A DNA stretch of 64,000 bases, from contig NZ_JVMD01000007.1 of assembly GCF_001056295.1 (NCBI RefSeq), positions 1-64,000 on the forward strand, in the 5' to 3' direction. Numbering within the stretch: position 1 is the stretch's first letter; each line of letters starts with the position of its first letter. A model generated the notes under the pieces. That model worked only from the letters and a program-made list of their open reading frames with translations, ran no database searches and was not told the origin of the DNA. This document shows, one piece after another, positions 36,004-44,966 of this stretch. The stretch comes from Corynebacterium halotolerans (GTDB lineage: Bacteria > Actinomycetota > Actinomycetes > Mycobacteriales > Mycobacteriaceae). Position numbers and translations under genes: made by a program.

Positions 36004-37041
36004 ATGCGCATCCTCGTCACCGGCGGCGCCGGTTTCATCGGCTCGAACTTCGTGCACCGGACCCTGGAGACCCGGCCGGACGTCGACCTCACCGTGCTCG
36101 ACTCCTTCACCTACGCCGCCAATCGCGACAGCCTGCGCGAGGCCCCCGCGGACGGATCGTCCGCGGCATCGGACGCGCCGTTCGTCTGCGAGGTCGTGTC
36201 CGGCGACGTGCGCGATGCGGAACTGATGGACCGGCTCGTCGCCAAGCACGATGCCGTGGTCCACTTCGCCGCAGAGAGCCACAACGACAATTCGCTGCGT
36301 GACGCCGACCCGTTCGTCACCACCAACGTCATGGGCACGGTGAACGTGGCCAAAGCATGCGCGAAGCACGACGTGCGGCTGCACCACATTTCCACCGACG
36401 AGGTCTTCGGCGACCTGGCCCTCGACGACCCCGCGCGCTTCACCACGGATACGCCGTACAACCCGTCGAGCCCGTACTCGGCGTCGAAGGCGTCGGCCGA
36501 CCACTTCGTCCGCGCGTGGGTGCGCAGTTTCGGGCTGGCGGCGACCATCAGCAATTGCTCCAACAACTACGGGCCGCGCCAGCACCCGGAAAAGCTCATC
36601 CCGCGCCAGATCTGCGGGCTGCTGCGGGGCAGGTCGCCGCGCGTGTACGGCACCGGCGACAACGTGCGCGACTGGATCCACGTCGACGACCACAACGACG
36701 CCGTGTGGACCATCCTCGACCGCGGAACCATCGGCGAGACGTACCTGATCGGCGCCGACGGCGAACGCTCCAACATCGACGTCGTCGGCGACATCCTGGA
36801 GGCGTTCGGACGCGACCGAGGCGACTTCGTCCACGTCACCGACCGGCCCGGCCACGACCGCCGCTACGCCATCGACCCGTCGTCCATGACCGCCCTCGGC
36901 TGGGAACCCGCGCACCGCGATTTCGTGGCGGGGCTGGCGGAGACCATCGAGTGGTACCGGGACAACGAGGAGTGGTGGAGCGATGCGTACGAGGCCGCCG
37001 AGGAGGGGTACGCGCGCGTCGAAAAGCGGATCGATCTCTAG
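36004..37041 (+). CDS. rmlB: dTDP-glucose 4,6-dehydratase
   Basis: Second step of dTDP-L-rhamnose synthesis, supplying rhamnose for the arabinogalactan linker of the cell wall. 345-residue extended SDR enzyme with NAD-binding VTGGAGFIGSNF, the active-site STDEVFGD segment and the catalytic Tyr158/Lys162 pair in YSASKAS. TACGGT (35992-35997) ends 6 nt before the ATG, so it is probably leaderless. rmlC follows 75 nt later with its own leaderless promoter; rmlD is not nearby. Confidence 0.95.
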   Translation: MRILVTGGAGFIGSNFVHRTLETRPDVDLTVLDSFTYAANRDSLREAPADGSSAASDAPFVCEVVSGDVRDAELMDRLVAKHDAVVHFAAESHNDNSLRDADPFVTTNVMGTVNVAKACAKHDVRLHHISTDEVFGDLALDDPARFTTDTPYNPSSPYSASKASADHFVRAWVRSFGLAATISNCSNNYGPRQHPEKLIPRQICGLLRGRSPRVYGTGDNVRDWIHVDDHNDAVWTILDRGTIGETYLIGADGERSNIDVVGDILEAFGRDRGDFVHVTDRPGHDRRYAIDPSSMTALGWEPAHRDFVAGLAETIEWYRDNEEWWSDAYEAAEEGYARVEKRIDL

Positions 37042-37116
37042 CGTTCGCCGCAGGTACGGCGCGGTCCCGGCCCTGACGCGGCGCCCGGATCCGGCGGGCG
37101 ACCTAAACTCGGACGC

Positions 37117-37815
37117 ATGACTCAGGGCAACGATTCGAGCACCGACGCAGAGCAGACCTCCCGGGCCACCTTCCAGCCGACCTCCATCCCGGGGGTGCAC
37201 GTCTTCGAGCCGATCATCCACGGCGACGCGCGCGGGTCGTTCCACGAGTGGTTCAAGGCCGAGGCGTTCATCGACGCCACCGGATACCCCTTCATCCCCG
37301 AGCAGGCGAACATGAGCGTCTCCGCCGCCGGCGTGGTCCGCGGCCTGCACTTCGCCGACGTCCCGCCGGGGCAGGCGAAGCTGGTCACGTGCCCGGCGGG
37401 CCGGGTGCTGGACATCGTCGTCGACATTCGCCGCGGGTCGCCGGCGTTCGGCCGGGTGCTGACCGTCGAGCTCGAGCCGTCGACGCGGCGGGTGGTGCAC
37501 TTGCCGGTCGGCGTCGCGCACGGTTTCGTTTCGCTTGCCGACGGCTCGGTGCTCACCTACCTGACCTCCACCGGCTATGACCCCGACATCGAGAGGGCCG
37601 TGTCCATCCGCGACTCCGAGCTCGGCATCGACGTCGAGGCGATCCTGGCGGGCGTCGGCAAGCCGATCCTGTCCGACCGCGACGCCGCCGCACCCACCAT
37701 CGCCGAGTTCGAGCGCGCCGGCGGGGCCCTGCCCGACTGGGACGACTGCCGCGCCCTGGAAAACGAGCTGCGCGACGAATGGGCCATGGCCAACGAGGAC
37801 GCCGGGGAGGCGTGA
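37117..37815 (+). CDS. rmlC: dTDP-4-dehydrorhamnose 3,5-epimerase
   Basis: Third rhamnose step. 232 residues of the RmlC cupin family with the catalytic-base His in VVRGLHFAD, the conserved lysine in AKLVTC, VAHGF, and Tyr in TGYDP. In C. glutamicum, as I recall, RmlC is fused to RmlD; here it stands alone and has about 25 extra residues at the N-terminus and a longer C-terminal tail. TAAACT (37104-37109) lies 7 nt before the ATG. Confidence 0.93.
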   Translation: MTQGNDSSTDAEQTSRATFQPTSIPGVHVFEPIIHGDARGSFHEWFKAEAFIDATGYPFIPEQANMSVSAAGVVRGLHFADVPPGQAKLVTCPAGRVLDIVVDIRRGSPAFGRVLTVELEPSTRRVVHLPVGVAHGFVSLADGSVLTYLTSTGYDPDIERAVSIRDSELGIDVEAILAGVGKPILSDRDAAAPTIAEFERAGGALPDWDDCRALENELRDEWAMANEDAGEA

Positions 37816-37822
37816 GCGCACC

Positions 37823-38698
37823 ATGAAGGGCATCATTCTGGCGGGCGGCACCGGATCGCGGCTGTGGCCGATCACGCGGGCCGTGAGCAAACAGCTCGTG
37901 CCCGTCTACGACAAACCGATGATCTACTACCCGCTGTGCACGCTGATGCTGGCGGGGGTGCGGGACATTCTGATCATCACGACGCCCGAGGATGCGCCGC
38001 AATTCACGCGCCTGCTTGGCGACGGGTCCGACTTCGGCGTGAACCTGACGTACGCCGAGCAGGATGAGCCGCGGGGGCTGGCCGAGGCGTTCATCATCGG
38101 CGCCGACCACATCGGCGATGATGCCGTCGCGCTGGTGCTGGGCGACAACATCTTCTACGGCGCGGGGCTGGGCACGCAGCTGCGGCGGTTCCGCCAGCCC
38201 GAGGGCGGGGCGATCTTCGCCTACTGGGTCGCCGACCCCACCGCGTACGGCGTCGTTGATTTCGACGAGTCGGGCATGGCCACCGGCCTGCAGGAGAAGC
38301 CCGAGAACCCACGGTCGAACTTCGCCGTGCCGGGCCTGTACTTCTACGACTCCGACGTCGTGGAGATCGCGCGGGGGCTGGAGCCGTCGGCGCGCGGCGA
38401 GCTGGAAATCACCGACATCAACCGCGCCTACCTGGAGCAGGGGCGGCTGAAGGTCGAGATTCTGCCGCGGGGGACGGCGTGGCTGGATACGGGGACGGTC
38501 GACATGCTGATGGCGGCGGGGGACTTCGTGCGGACCATCGAGCAGCGGCAGGGCCTGAAGATCGGCTGCCCCGAGGAAGTCGCGTGGCGCATGGGCTGGC
38601 TGTCCGACGACGACCTCGAGCGGCGCGGGCGGGCGCTGGCGAAGTCGGGCTACGGCGAGTACCTGTTGCAGCTGCTGAAGCGCGGCAAGAACGTGTAG
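37823..38698 (+). CDS. rmlA: Glucose-1-phosphate thymidylyltransferase
   Basis: First rhamnose step, making dTDP-glucose. 291 residues with the nucleotidyltransferase motif [13 protein letters not shown], the [17 protein letters not shown] segment, VLGDNIFYG with the metal-binding aspartate, and EKPENPRS with the catalytic Lys. It starts 7 nt after the rmlC stop with GGGGAGG as Shine-Dalgarno, so rmlC-rmlA are cotranscribed. No terminator is obvious downstream. Confidence 0.95.
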   Translation: MKGIILAGGTGSRLWPITRAVSKQLVPVYDKPMIYYPLCTLMLAGVRDILIITTPEDAPQFTRLLGDGSDFGVNLTYAEQDEPRGLAEAFIIGADHIGDDAVALVLGDNIFYGAGLGTQLRRFRQPEGGAIFAYWVADPTAYGVVDFDESGMATGLQEKPENPRSNFAVPGLYFYDSDVVEIARGLEPSARGELEITDINRAYLEQGRLKVEILPRGTAWLDTGTVDMLMAAGDFVRTIEQRQGLKIGCPEEVAWRMGWLSDDDLERRGRALAKSGYGEYLLQLLKRGKNV

Positions 38699-38900
38699 CG
38701 CAGGGCGCGGGTCGGGGACGTTCCGGTGAGACGGGCGTGCGCGGCGGGGAGGGCGTGAATGTGCGGGCGGGTGGGGCTTGAATGTGCCGGCCGGCCGTGC
38801 ATTCGCGAGTAAACGTGCCGGCGTGAATGCGCAGGTCGTGGCCGGCGCCCTGACCTGCGCTAACCCCATCCGTCACAAGTGCTGGCGTTTGCGTTCATTT

Positions 38901-38951
38901 TGAAACACGGCGGCGGCATTTGACCTGGTCATTTGCGGCCGCGGTGTTTCA
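38901..38951. repeat. 24-bp imperfect inverted repeat, in a 389-nt gap
   Basis: Arms 38901-38924 and 38928-38951 match at 20 of 24 positions around a 3-nt spacer; both ends are TGAAACAC. The gap 38699-39087 lies between convergent genes and also holds GTGAATG repeats and the direct repeat below; no gene is seen. The structure could be a bidirectional terminator without T tract, an operator, or an old element end. Confidence 0.6.
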
Positions 38952-39010
38952 ATTCGAACGCGATCCGCTGGCGTTGGGGCTGGTGTGACTGAGCGTGGCC
39001 GCCGGCGTTC

Positions 39011-39110
39011 CCGGTGTCGCGTGGGAGGCCGTCTTGGTCGGGTTTGCGCGGGTTCTCGGGGTTCTCCGGTGTCGCGGGGCGTCCGTCTTAGTCGGGATTG
39101 CGCGGGTCGT
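39011..39110. repeat. 46-bp imperfect direct repeat
   Basis: 39011-39056 and 39066-39110 are near copies (shared CCGGTGTCGCG, GTCTT, GTCGGG and TTGCGCGGGT). The second copy holds the last codons and stop of the minus-strand gene ending at 39088; the first lies just past its stop. Confidence 0.65.
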
Positions 39111-39564
39111 TGTGGCTGCCTGCGCCGTCCACGCCGTCGTCGTCACGCGAACCGCCGGGCCTGCCGCCACCGGGATTGCCGGAACCGCCGGGCCTGCCGC
39201 CACCGGGATTGCCGGAACCGTCGGGACCGCCGGGCCCGCCCTCGCGCCCTCGGCGTTCCTCGGCCTGCCGCCGCAGACGCTCGGCCTCGGCGGCGCGCTC
39301 GCGGGCACGCTGCTCGTCGAAACGCTGCTTTTCCAGGCGCCAGAGGAAGTCCTCGTCGTCATCCGGGCCCTTGATGCGCGGCTGCCCCATGTCGCGGGTG
39401 CCACGGCCGATGCCGCGACCGCCCGCACCGAGCCCTCCGCCGAGCGCACCCGGCCCCGCCATGCCGCTGCGGCCCGCGCCCCTGCCCCACGTCCCGGGGC
39501 CGAACGCGCGCCACACCAGCACGATCACCACGATGATGAGGATCAGAATCAACAAACGGCCCAC
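39088..39564 (-). CDS. Single-pass membrane protein with low-complexity tail
   Basis: 158 residues: an N-terminal membrane segment (LLILILIIVVIVLVW), a Gly/Arg-rich stretch, a charged helix (about 75-110, DEDFLWRLEKQRFDEQRARE) that may form a coiled coil, and a Gly/Pro/Asn/Arg repeat tail. GTG 39564 has AGGAGG 6 nt upstream. No family recognised. The reading frame resumes similar Pro/Asn-rich codons after the stop, suggesting a recent stop within a repetitive tail. Divergent from the DUF4229 gene with 43 nt between starts. Confidence 0.7.
   Translation of the reverse strand: MGRLLILILIIVVIVLVWRAFGPGTWGRGAGRSGMAGPGALGGGLGAGGRGIGRGTRDMGQPRIKGPDDDEDFLWRLEKQRFDEQRARERAAEAERLRRQAEERRGREGGPGGPDGSGNPGGGRPGGSGNPGGGRPGGSRDDDGVDGAGSHNDPRNPD
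39150..39215. repeat. Perfect 33-bp tandem duplication
   Basis: Two identical 33-bp units, in frame within the minus-strand gene, encode a repeated Gly-Ser-Gly-Asn-Pro-Gly-Gly-Gly-Arg-Pro-Gly sequence. Identity suggests recent slippage. Confidence 0.9.
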
Positions 39565-39607
39565 CTGGCACCTCCTACGTCAATCCAGGATACGTAGAGT
39601 GTCCAGT

Positions 39608-39982
39608 GTGAGTGACAATGCTAAGCAGACCCCCGGCGACTCCGACGCCGTTGCGTCCGACCGCGGGCAGGTCCCCGACGAAAACGCCCACCGCGCGCAG
39701 CGCAACGAGGCCTTTAAGGACGTCCTCTGGTACGGCCTGGCGCGGCTCATGCTTTTCCTGGCCGTGTTCCTGGTTCTCATCGTCGTGATCGTGCTGTTCG
39801 AGATTCAGGTTCCGCTGGCCATCCTCGCCGTCCTGGCGCTGATCGTTGCCATGCCTGCGTCGGTGTTCCTGTTCCCGAAGCTGCGCGTCCGCGCCAACGA
39901 GGGCGTCGCCGTGTGGGACAAGAACCGCCGCGAGCACAAGGCGTACGTGCGCGAACAGCTCGCCGAGCGCGAGTCGGAGTAG
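39608..39982 (+). CDS. DUF4229-like small membrane protein
   Basis: 124 residues with two adjacent hydrophobic segments (about residues 43-65 and 68-88) between a charged N-terminus and a basic C-terminal helix (RREHKAYVREQLAERE), the pattern of actinobacterial DUF4229 proteins found near menaquinone genes. Function unknown. GTG 39608 is chosen because TAGAGT (39595-39600) ends 7 nt upstream. Confidence 0.78.
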   Translation: MSDNAKQTPGDSDAVASDRGQVPDENAHRAQRNEAFKDVLWYGLARLMLFLAVFLVLIVVIVLFEIQVPLAILAVLALIVAMPASVFLFPKLRVRANEGVAVWDKNRREHKAYVREQLAERESE

Positions 39983-40001
39983 CGGCGCCGCCGGAAAAGC
40001 G

Positions 40002-40033
40002 AGGGGGCGGGCGGTACGCTGCTGCCCCCTTTT
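40002..40033 (+). terminator. Terminator of the DUF4229-like gene, in a 354-nt gap
   Basis: Arms gggggc and gccccc followed by TTTT. The gap 39983-40336 otherwise holds only a possible -10 box TAGCGT (40242-40247) for the protease-like gene. Confidence 0.55.
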
Positions 40034-40336
40034 CTGGTGCCCGGATCGTCGGGGGTGAGGCGGGGACGGTCGGATGCGGGGCGGTCGGTTTTCGGGGTGC
40101 GGGGGCGGCGTGACCGGCCATTATCGCTTTTGCTTGGCGACGACGCGTCCCCCGTGGCACTCGACGGCGACGCCCGCAACGGGCGACCACCGAATAGGTC
40201 ACGGGGCGAAACGATCCCTGGTTCGCGGAGGGCGGGGGCCCTAGCGTGCGAGTCGGGGCCGGTCGACGAGGGCCGGCTTTCGACCACCGTTCGCCGCTGA
40301 ACTCGTCGGCGGCGGCTGAGCCAGGAGTTTGGATCC

Positions 40337-41230
40337 ATGAAACGCAGGTTTTTTCCCGCACTCGCGGCAGCGACCGTCACGGTATTCGCCGCGTCCATGG
40401 TCGCGGCGCCCGTCGCCAAGGCTGAGTACAACTGGCAGGACGTCATCGAACAGCAGGTGACGGAACAGGTTTCCGCGGCCCATGTCAGGGTCATGGCGGA
40501 TGGGAACGATTCCTGTTCGGCCACCGTCGTGGCCGATCAATGGGTGCTCACCGCGGCGGTGTGCGTCGAGGGCGCGCAAAGCGGCACCGTGGTGACCGGG
40601 GAGGGGGCGGCGATGAAGAGGATCGGGATCCGATCTGTGGCGGTGGCCCCGGCTTCCGCGGGCGGAAAGGTGGCGCTGGTGGAGCTGGACGAGCCTTCCG
40701 GCGTGGCTCCGCTCCCCGTCGATCCGAGTGAACCGACCACGTCTGACATGTACGCGCTGGATCCCGATGCGGATGTGTCGGAGATCTACAACAGGGTTTC
40801 CGCGGGATGGACTCTGAGTGAGACGGAGGAAGGGAAGCAGCGCGCGTGGGGGCCGGCTTCCTGATGACGCCGAATTCGGGGCCGACGTACCACCCCGAAA
40901 TCAGCGTGTACTCCATCAACCGCGCGATCATGCCGGCGGATATCGGGGGACTGGTGGCGTCGGAGGGGAAGCTCATCGGAGTGATGGTGAAGAGGCTCAC
41001 CCGTCCGGGGTACGACATCACGCCGGTGGCGGAGGTCTCCACCCCCCGATAAGTTCCACGCGTGGATGCAGTCCACCTTGAACCCCGGCGCCCCCGTCGG
41101 CCCCGGAAAGCCCGGCAGCCTGGACATCTTCGGCAGCCTCGGGGACATCGAGCTGCCGTCCGGTTCCGCGGATATCGCTCTGCCGGGTATGCCGAAGCTG
41201 CCCGGCGCCGAGGCGGCCCCAGCCGATTAG
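40337..41230 (+). pseudogene. Frameshifted trypsin-like protease relative without catalytic triad
   Basis: Paralogue of the secreted serine protease at 43897-44766. It begins with a signal peptide (MKRRFFPALAAA, cleavage near AKA) and a Shine-Dalgarno AGGAG. The triad is lost: the TAxHC histidine is Val75, the aspartate of GDVALL is Lys111 (GGKVALV), and the GDSGG serine is Ile (PADIGG, codon 40942). The coding signal changes frame twice: near a run of five G (40848-40852), where the first frame stops at 40864, and at six C (41042-41047), where the second stops at 41052. Adding a G and removing a C joins 40337-41230 into one protein ending in a Pro/Gly-rich tail. Either real decay or assembly errors in homopolymers over a pseudoprotease. 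Confidence 0.8.
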
Positions 41231-41291
41231 CTTCGCCCCGGCGGCGGCGTGGGCGCCGCTGAGCGAGCGCTCTGCCCCCGCCCGCCACGCG

Positions 41292-42197
41292 CTATCCGAG
41301 CGCGAGCGCCAGGGCCGTGACCACGGCCCACAGCAGCATGGCCCGGCCGGCCATCCCCAGCACGGGGATGAGCGCCGGGCCCTTCGCGTTCCCGGTCACC
41401 GGCCGCGAGGCGACGAAGATCAGCGGCGCCGCGAGCAAACCGGCCAGCGCCCACGGGGTGGCGAACGCCAGCGCCACCGATGCGATCAGCGGGGCGCACG
41501 CCAGCGCGACCCACGCCTTGCGCGTGCCGGCGTCTCCGAGCCGCACGGCCAGCGTGACCTTGCCGGCTTCGGTGTCGGAGGGGATGTCGCGCAGGTTGTT
41601 GGCCAGGTTCACGGACGCGGAGATCGCGCCGACGGCCACCGCCGCCGCTACGCCGGGCCAGCTGATCCGCCCGGCCTGGGTGAACTCGGTCCCGAGCACC
41701 GCGACGAGCCCGAAGAACACGAACACCGCCACCTCGCCCAGGCCGCGGTATCCGTAGGGGTTGTCGCCGCCGGTGTAGAACCACGCGCCGGCGATGCACG
41801 CCACGCCGACGAGCACCAGCCACCATGCGCTGAGCACGGCGAGGACCAGGCCGGCGGCGCCCGCGACGCCGAACGCGGCGAACGCGGCGGCTTTGACCAG
41901 TTTCGGCGGCACCAGGCCGGATCCGGTCAGGCGCAGGGGGCCGGAGCGGTCGTCGTCGGTGCCGCGCACGCCGTCGGAGTAGTCGTTGGCGTAGTTGACG
42001 CCGACGATCAGCGCCCACGCCACGATCAGCGCCAGCGCGGCGCGGCCCCACAGCACGTCGGCGTGGTGGGCGGCCGCGCCGACGCCGGCGACGACGGGGG
42101 CGAAGGCGTTGGCCCACGTGTGGGGGCGGGCGCCTTCGAGCCAGTCGGCGAAGGTCGCGGGCCGGTCTGCGGGGCGGGGGGTGCTGCGGGCGGTCAT
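41292..42197 (-). CDS. menA: 1,4-dihydroxy-2-naphthoate polyprenyltransferase
   Basis: Membrane prenyltransferase joining the polyprenyl tail to dihydroxynaphthoate, giving demethylmenaquinone. 301 residues with eight to nine membrane segments, the first Asp-rich motif NYANDYSDGVRGTDDDR and a second, NLANNLRDIPSD, that bind magnesium-diphosphate. Its ATG overlaps the menE stop (ATGA), so menE-menA are translated together. Products feed menG. Confidence 0.95.
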   Translation of the reverse strand: MTARSTPRPADRPATFADWLEGARPHTWANAFAPVVAGVGAAAHHADVLWGRAALALIVAWALIVGVNYANDYSDGVRGTDDDRSGPLRLTGSGLVPPKLVKAAAFAAFGVAGAAGLVLAVLSAWWLVLVGVACIAGAWFYTGGDNPYGYRGLGEVAVFVFFGLVAVLGTEFTQAGRISWPGVAAAVAVGAISASVNLANNLRDIPSDTEAGKVTLAVRLGDAGTRKAWVALACAPLIASVALAFATPWALAGLLAAPLIFVASRPVTGNAKGPALIPVLGMAGRAMLLWAVVTALALALG

Positions 42198-43624
42198 TCG
42201 GACATCATCCCCCATCGCGTGGCGAGCGTCCCGGCCAGGCCCGCCCGGTCCAGCTTTCCGCTGGGCAGGGTGGGCATGTGCTTGACGACGAACACCGCCC
42301 TCGGCAATTGGTGTTTCCCGAGGAGAGGGGCGAGGCGGCGGCGGAATTCGTCGGAGACGGCGCGGTCGTGGGTTGGACCGGTGGCGTCAACGTCCGTGGG
42401 GTTCTCGGGTGGGGTGCCGTCGGCTGAGGGGGTCGCGTTCGGCTCAGCGTGGCCCGGGGCGAGGGTCACGGCGGCGACGGCGGCGCGGCCGAGCTCCGGA
42501 TCGGGGACCCCGACGACGGCGGCGTCGGCCACGCCGTCCAGCGAGGTCAACGCGTCCTCGATGGGCCCGGGCAGGAATTTCAAGCCGCCGGAGATGATGA
42601 CGTCGTCCATGCGGCCGAGAACCGTCACCACGACGTGATCGCCGCGGTCGTCGATGCGGCCGGCGTCCGAGGTGCGGAACACCCCGCACCCGGCTCCACC
42701 GCCGACGCCGCCACCGACGCCACCACTGCCGGCGCCACCGCCGAATCCGCCGGCTCCGCCGTCTTCGCCCTCGCCGTCCCCGCCGCCCGGGGCTCGGTCA
42801 AGGCTCGGCCTCAGATCCGGCGAATCGACGTTGCGGTAGCCGCGCGCCACCATCGGCCCCTCGATGACGATGCGCCCCTCATGCGCGCCCGACCCGGAGG
42901 CGTCGTCCCCGTCGGTCTCCACCGTCACCCGGGCGCCGTCGAGCGGGACGCCGTCGTAGGCGATGCCTCCGGAAGTTTCGGACGACCCATAGCTGGTCAC
43001 CGCGGTGATGCCCGCCGCGCGCGCCCGGGCGAGCAGTTCCGGCGCGGTGGCCTGGCCCCCGACGAGCACGCCGTCGAGCGACGCCAGCGCCGCAGTCGCC
43101 TCGGCGTCCTCGAGGATCCGGCGCAGCTGCAGCGGAACGACGGACGTGTACCGGCGTCGCCCGGTCATCGCCCCGATCGCCTCGGCCAAAGCGGCTGGGC
43201 GGAAGCCGTCGTCAAGCTCCATGGCGACGGGAACCTCACCCGCCCGCAACGTCCGCAGCAGCACCTGCAGGCCCGCGATGTGCACCGGGGGAGTGGCCAA
43301 CAGCCACTGCCCCGGGCCACCGAGGCGCGCATGCGTGGCGTCGATCGACGCGCGCAGGTTCGCGGCCGTCAACATTGCCCCCTTGGGGGTGCCCGTCGAA
43401 CCCGAGGTGCAGGCGACGATCGCGACGTCCGCGGCGATCGGCTCGCCCGCCCGCTGGGTGCGCTCCAGCAACTCGGCGCGCACCGGATCATCGGCCGGCA
43501 CGGGTAGCACATTTGCGTTTCCGTCCAGGGCTTTTGCCAGTGCGGGCACCGCCTCCAAGGCGCGGACGCCCGGCCACATGGGCAAGGGAACCAACGGGTG
43601 CGTAACGGGGTCTGGGGCATTCAC
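42194..43624 (-). CDS. menE: o-Succinylbenzoate-CoA ligase with Gly-rich insertion
   Basis: ANL-family ligase activating o-succinylbenzoate with CoA. 476 residues: P-loop ACTSGSTGTPKGA, YGSSETSGG, the RTSDAGRID hinge, GGLKFLPGPIE and the C-terminal catalytic lysine region LPSGKLDR. Residues about 277-313 are an almost pure Gly/Glu/Asp insertion before the hinge, and another loop (GTPPENPTDVDATGP) enlarges the C-terminal domain, making it longer than usual. GTG 43624 lies 7 nt after a minus-strand TACCCT (43632-43637), so leaderless. Confidence 0.92.
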   Translation of the reverse strand: MNAPDPVTHPLVPLPMWPGVRALEAVPALAKALDGNANVLPVPADDPVRAELLERTQRAGEPIAADVAIVACTSGSTGTPKGAMLTAANLRASIDATHARLGGPGQWLLATPPVHIAGLQVLLRTLRAGEVPVAMELDDGFRPAALAEAIGAMTGRRRYTSVVPLQLRRILEDAEATAALASLDGVLVGGQATAPELLARARAAGITAVTSYGSSETSGGIAYDGVPLDGARVTVETDGDDASGSGAHEGRIVIEGPMVARGYRNVDSPDLRPSLDRAPGGGDGEGEDGGAGGFGGGAGSGGVGGGVGGGAGCGVFRTSDAGRIDDRGDHVVVTVLGRMDDVIISGGLKFLPGPIEDALTSLDGVADAAVVGVPDPELGRAAVAAVTLAPGHAEPNATPSADGTPPENPTDVDATGPTHDRAVSDEFRRRLAPLLGKHQLPRAVFVVKHMPTLPSGKLDRAGLAGTLATRWGMMSE

Positions 43625-43727
43625 GATTGTCAGGGTAGGTGCACGCCGCGTACGCGGGGAGCGCCGCCTCCGGGTGCGCAACCCGGTGAATTTGGTTCCC
43701 CATCTTTCGGTTTCGGGGAGGGACCAA

Positions 43728-43733
43728 TATGAT
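43728..43733 (+). promoter_or_regulatory. -10 box of the secreted protease gene
   Basis: TATGAT, 163 nt before the ATG, is the only strong -10 in the gap. No convincing -35 was found. It implies a leader of about 157 nt that could be structured. Confidence 0.4.
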
Positions 43734-43896
43734 CAGTGCAGTTTCGACGAATTCGTCCGCCGTGTCGGCAACCTTCGGTCGAGGCCGGATCTTCAGGAAG
43801 ATGCGCCCCGAAGGCTGCGGTAATGCCGCGCGCGGACGACGTCGGGCCGCGGCCCTCCGGGTCGCATCACAAGGCAACCAAGTGAAGGAACCCCGC

Positions 43897-44766
43897 ATGC
43901 TCCGTCGCGTCACCACGTCCGTCGTCGCGGCCGCCGCCCTCATCGGCGTCGCCGCCGCACCCGCCAACGCCCTCGTCTTCGGCAGCTTCGATGGCCCGCC
44001 CGCCGAGCGCGACGCCGTCGTCCGCATCCACATGCTCAACAAGGACGGCATCGCCGAGTGCACGGGCACCGCCGTCACCAAGCAGTGGGTGCTCACCGCC
44101 CAGCACTGCATCGAGGGCCTCGCCCGCGATGCGCAGGGCCGCATCTCCGGCACGGTGACCACCAAGGAAGGCCGCCTGGGCAACGAGGAGAACACCTTCC
44201 AGGTCAACGAGGCCCACAGCGCCCTGGAGACCAACCCGGCGCTCGGCGACGTCGCCCTGCTGCACGTGACCCGCGATCTCAACGTCGAGCCCGTGGGCAT
44301 CGACTTCAACAACGTTTCGAACCAGCAGGGTTCCGCCTACGGCTGGTCCACCCTGGGCATGGGCGCGACCGGCCGACTGCCGCGCACGGACATCGACATC
44401 AAGACCAAGGAACAGCACCCGCTGTACAAGTCCAGCGAGGCGTACGTCACCACGTCGAAGCGCCCCGCCCAGCTGCAGCAGGGCGACTCCGGCGGACCGT
44501 TGTTCGTCAACGGCAAGGTCGCGGGCGTCCTGTCGGTGGGCATCGGCTCCATCACCAACCCGGTGAACATCTCCGGCACCTACATGCACGCCTCCATGGA
44601 CGTCCCGGGCCTGCAGGAATGGATCAACAACCTCCTGGGCACCGACCCGGGCACCGAGCCGGGTGACGATCCGGAGATCCCGGGCGGCGGTTCCATCATC
44701 CCGCTGCTGCCGGTCATCCCGGGCACGGCGGAAATCATCAACATCGTCGGCGCCGGCTCCCTGTAA
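43897..44766 (+). CDS. Secreted trypsin-like serine protease
   Basis: 289 residues: Sec signal peptide (residues 1-27, ending near ANA), then a chymotrypsin-fold domain with intact triad His70 (LTAQHC), Asp118 (LGDVALL) and Ser198 (GDSGGPLF), and a Pro/Gly-rich tail (GTEPGDDPEIPGGG) ending in a hydrophobic stretch. No propeptide is evident. An AAGGAA element lies 6 nt before the ATG. It is the intact relative of the broken copy at 40337, with menA-menE in between, so the pair probably arose by duplication. Natural substrate unknown. Confidence 0.92.
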   Translation: MLRRVTTSVVAAAALIGVAAAPANALVFGSFDGPPAERDAVVRIHMLNKDGIAECTGTAVTKQWVLTAQHCIEGLARDAQGRISGTVTTKEGRLGNEENTFQVNEAHSALETNPALGDVALLHVTRDLNVEPVGIDFNNVSNQQGSAYGWSTLGMGATGRLPRTDIDIKTKEQHPLYKSSEAYVTTSKRPAQLQQGDSGGPLFVNGKVAGVLSVGIGSITNPVNISGTYMHASMDVPGLQEWINNLLGTDPGTEPGDDPEIPGGGSIIPLLPVIPGTAEIINIVGAGSL

Positions 44767-44836
44767 GGAGCCACGCGGTAGCGCGCGAAGGCGCGCCCGC
44801 GCCGGCGGCGCGCCGCGAGCGCACCGCCGAACGGCG

Positions 44837-44876
44837 AACCCGCCGCGGACCACAGCACGTGGTCCGCGGCGGGTTT
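44837..44876. terminator. Strong bidirectional terminator
   Basis: A 17-bp nearly perfect stem (arms aacccgccgcggaccac and gtggtccgcggcgggtt) with a 5-nt loop and TTTTT on the plus side and AA on the other; it ends the protease transcript and could also stop minus-strand readers from menB. Confidence 0.85.
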
Positions 44877-44966
44877 TTCATGTCCGGGTCGGCAGCGGCG
44901 CCGTGGGCGGCGACGGAGCGCCGTGAGCGGAGACGCAGCGCCGCTCTGCCGGCGGAAAGCAGCCCG

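Noticed and set aside
38949..39449. A minus-strand frame of 166 codons overlapping the low-complexity membrane protein
   Set aside because: It is a different frame of the same repetitive DNA, rich in Thr/Pro/Ser, without a membrane segment or start signal; the 39088-39564 frame has a Shine-Dalgarno and a sensible N-terminus.
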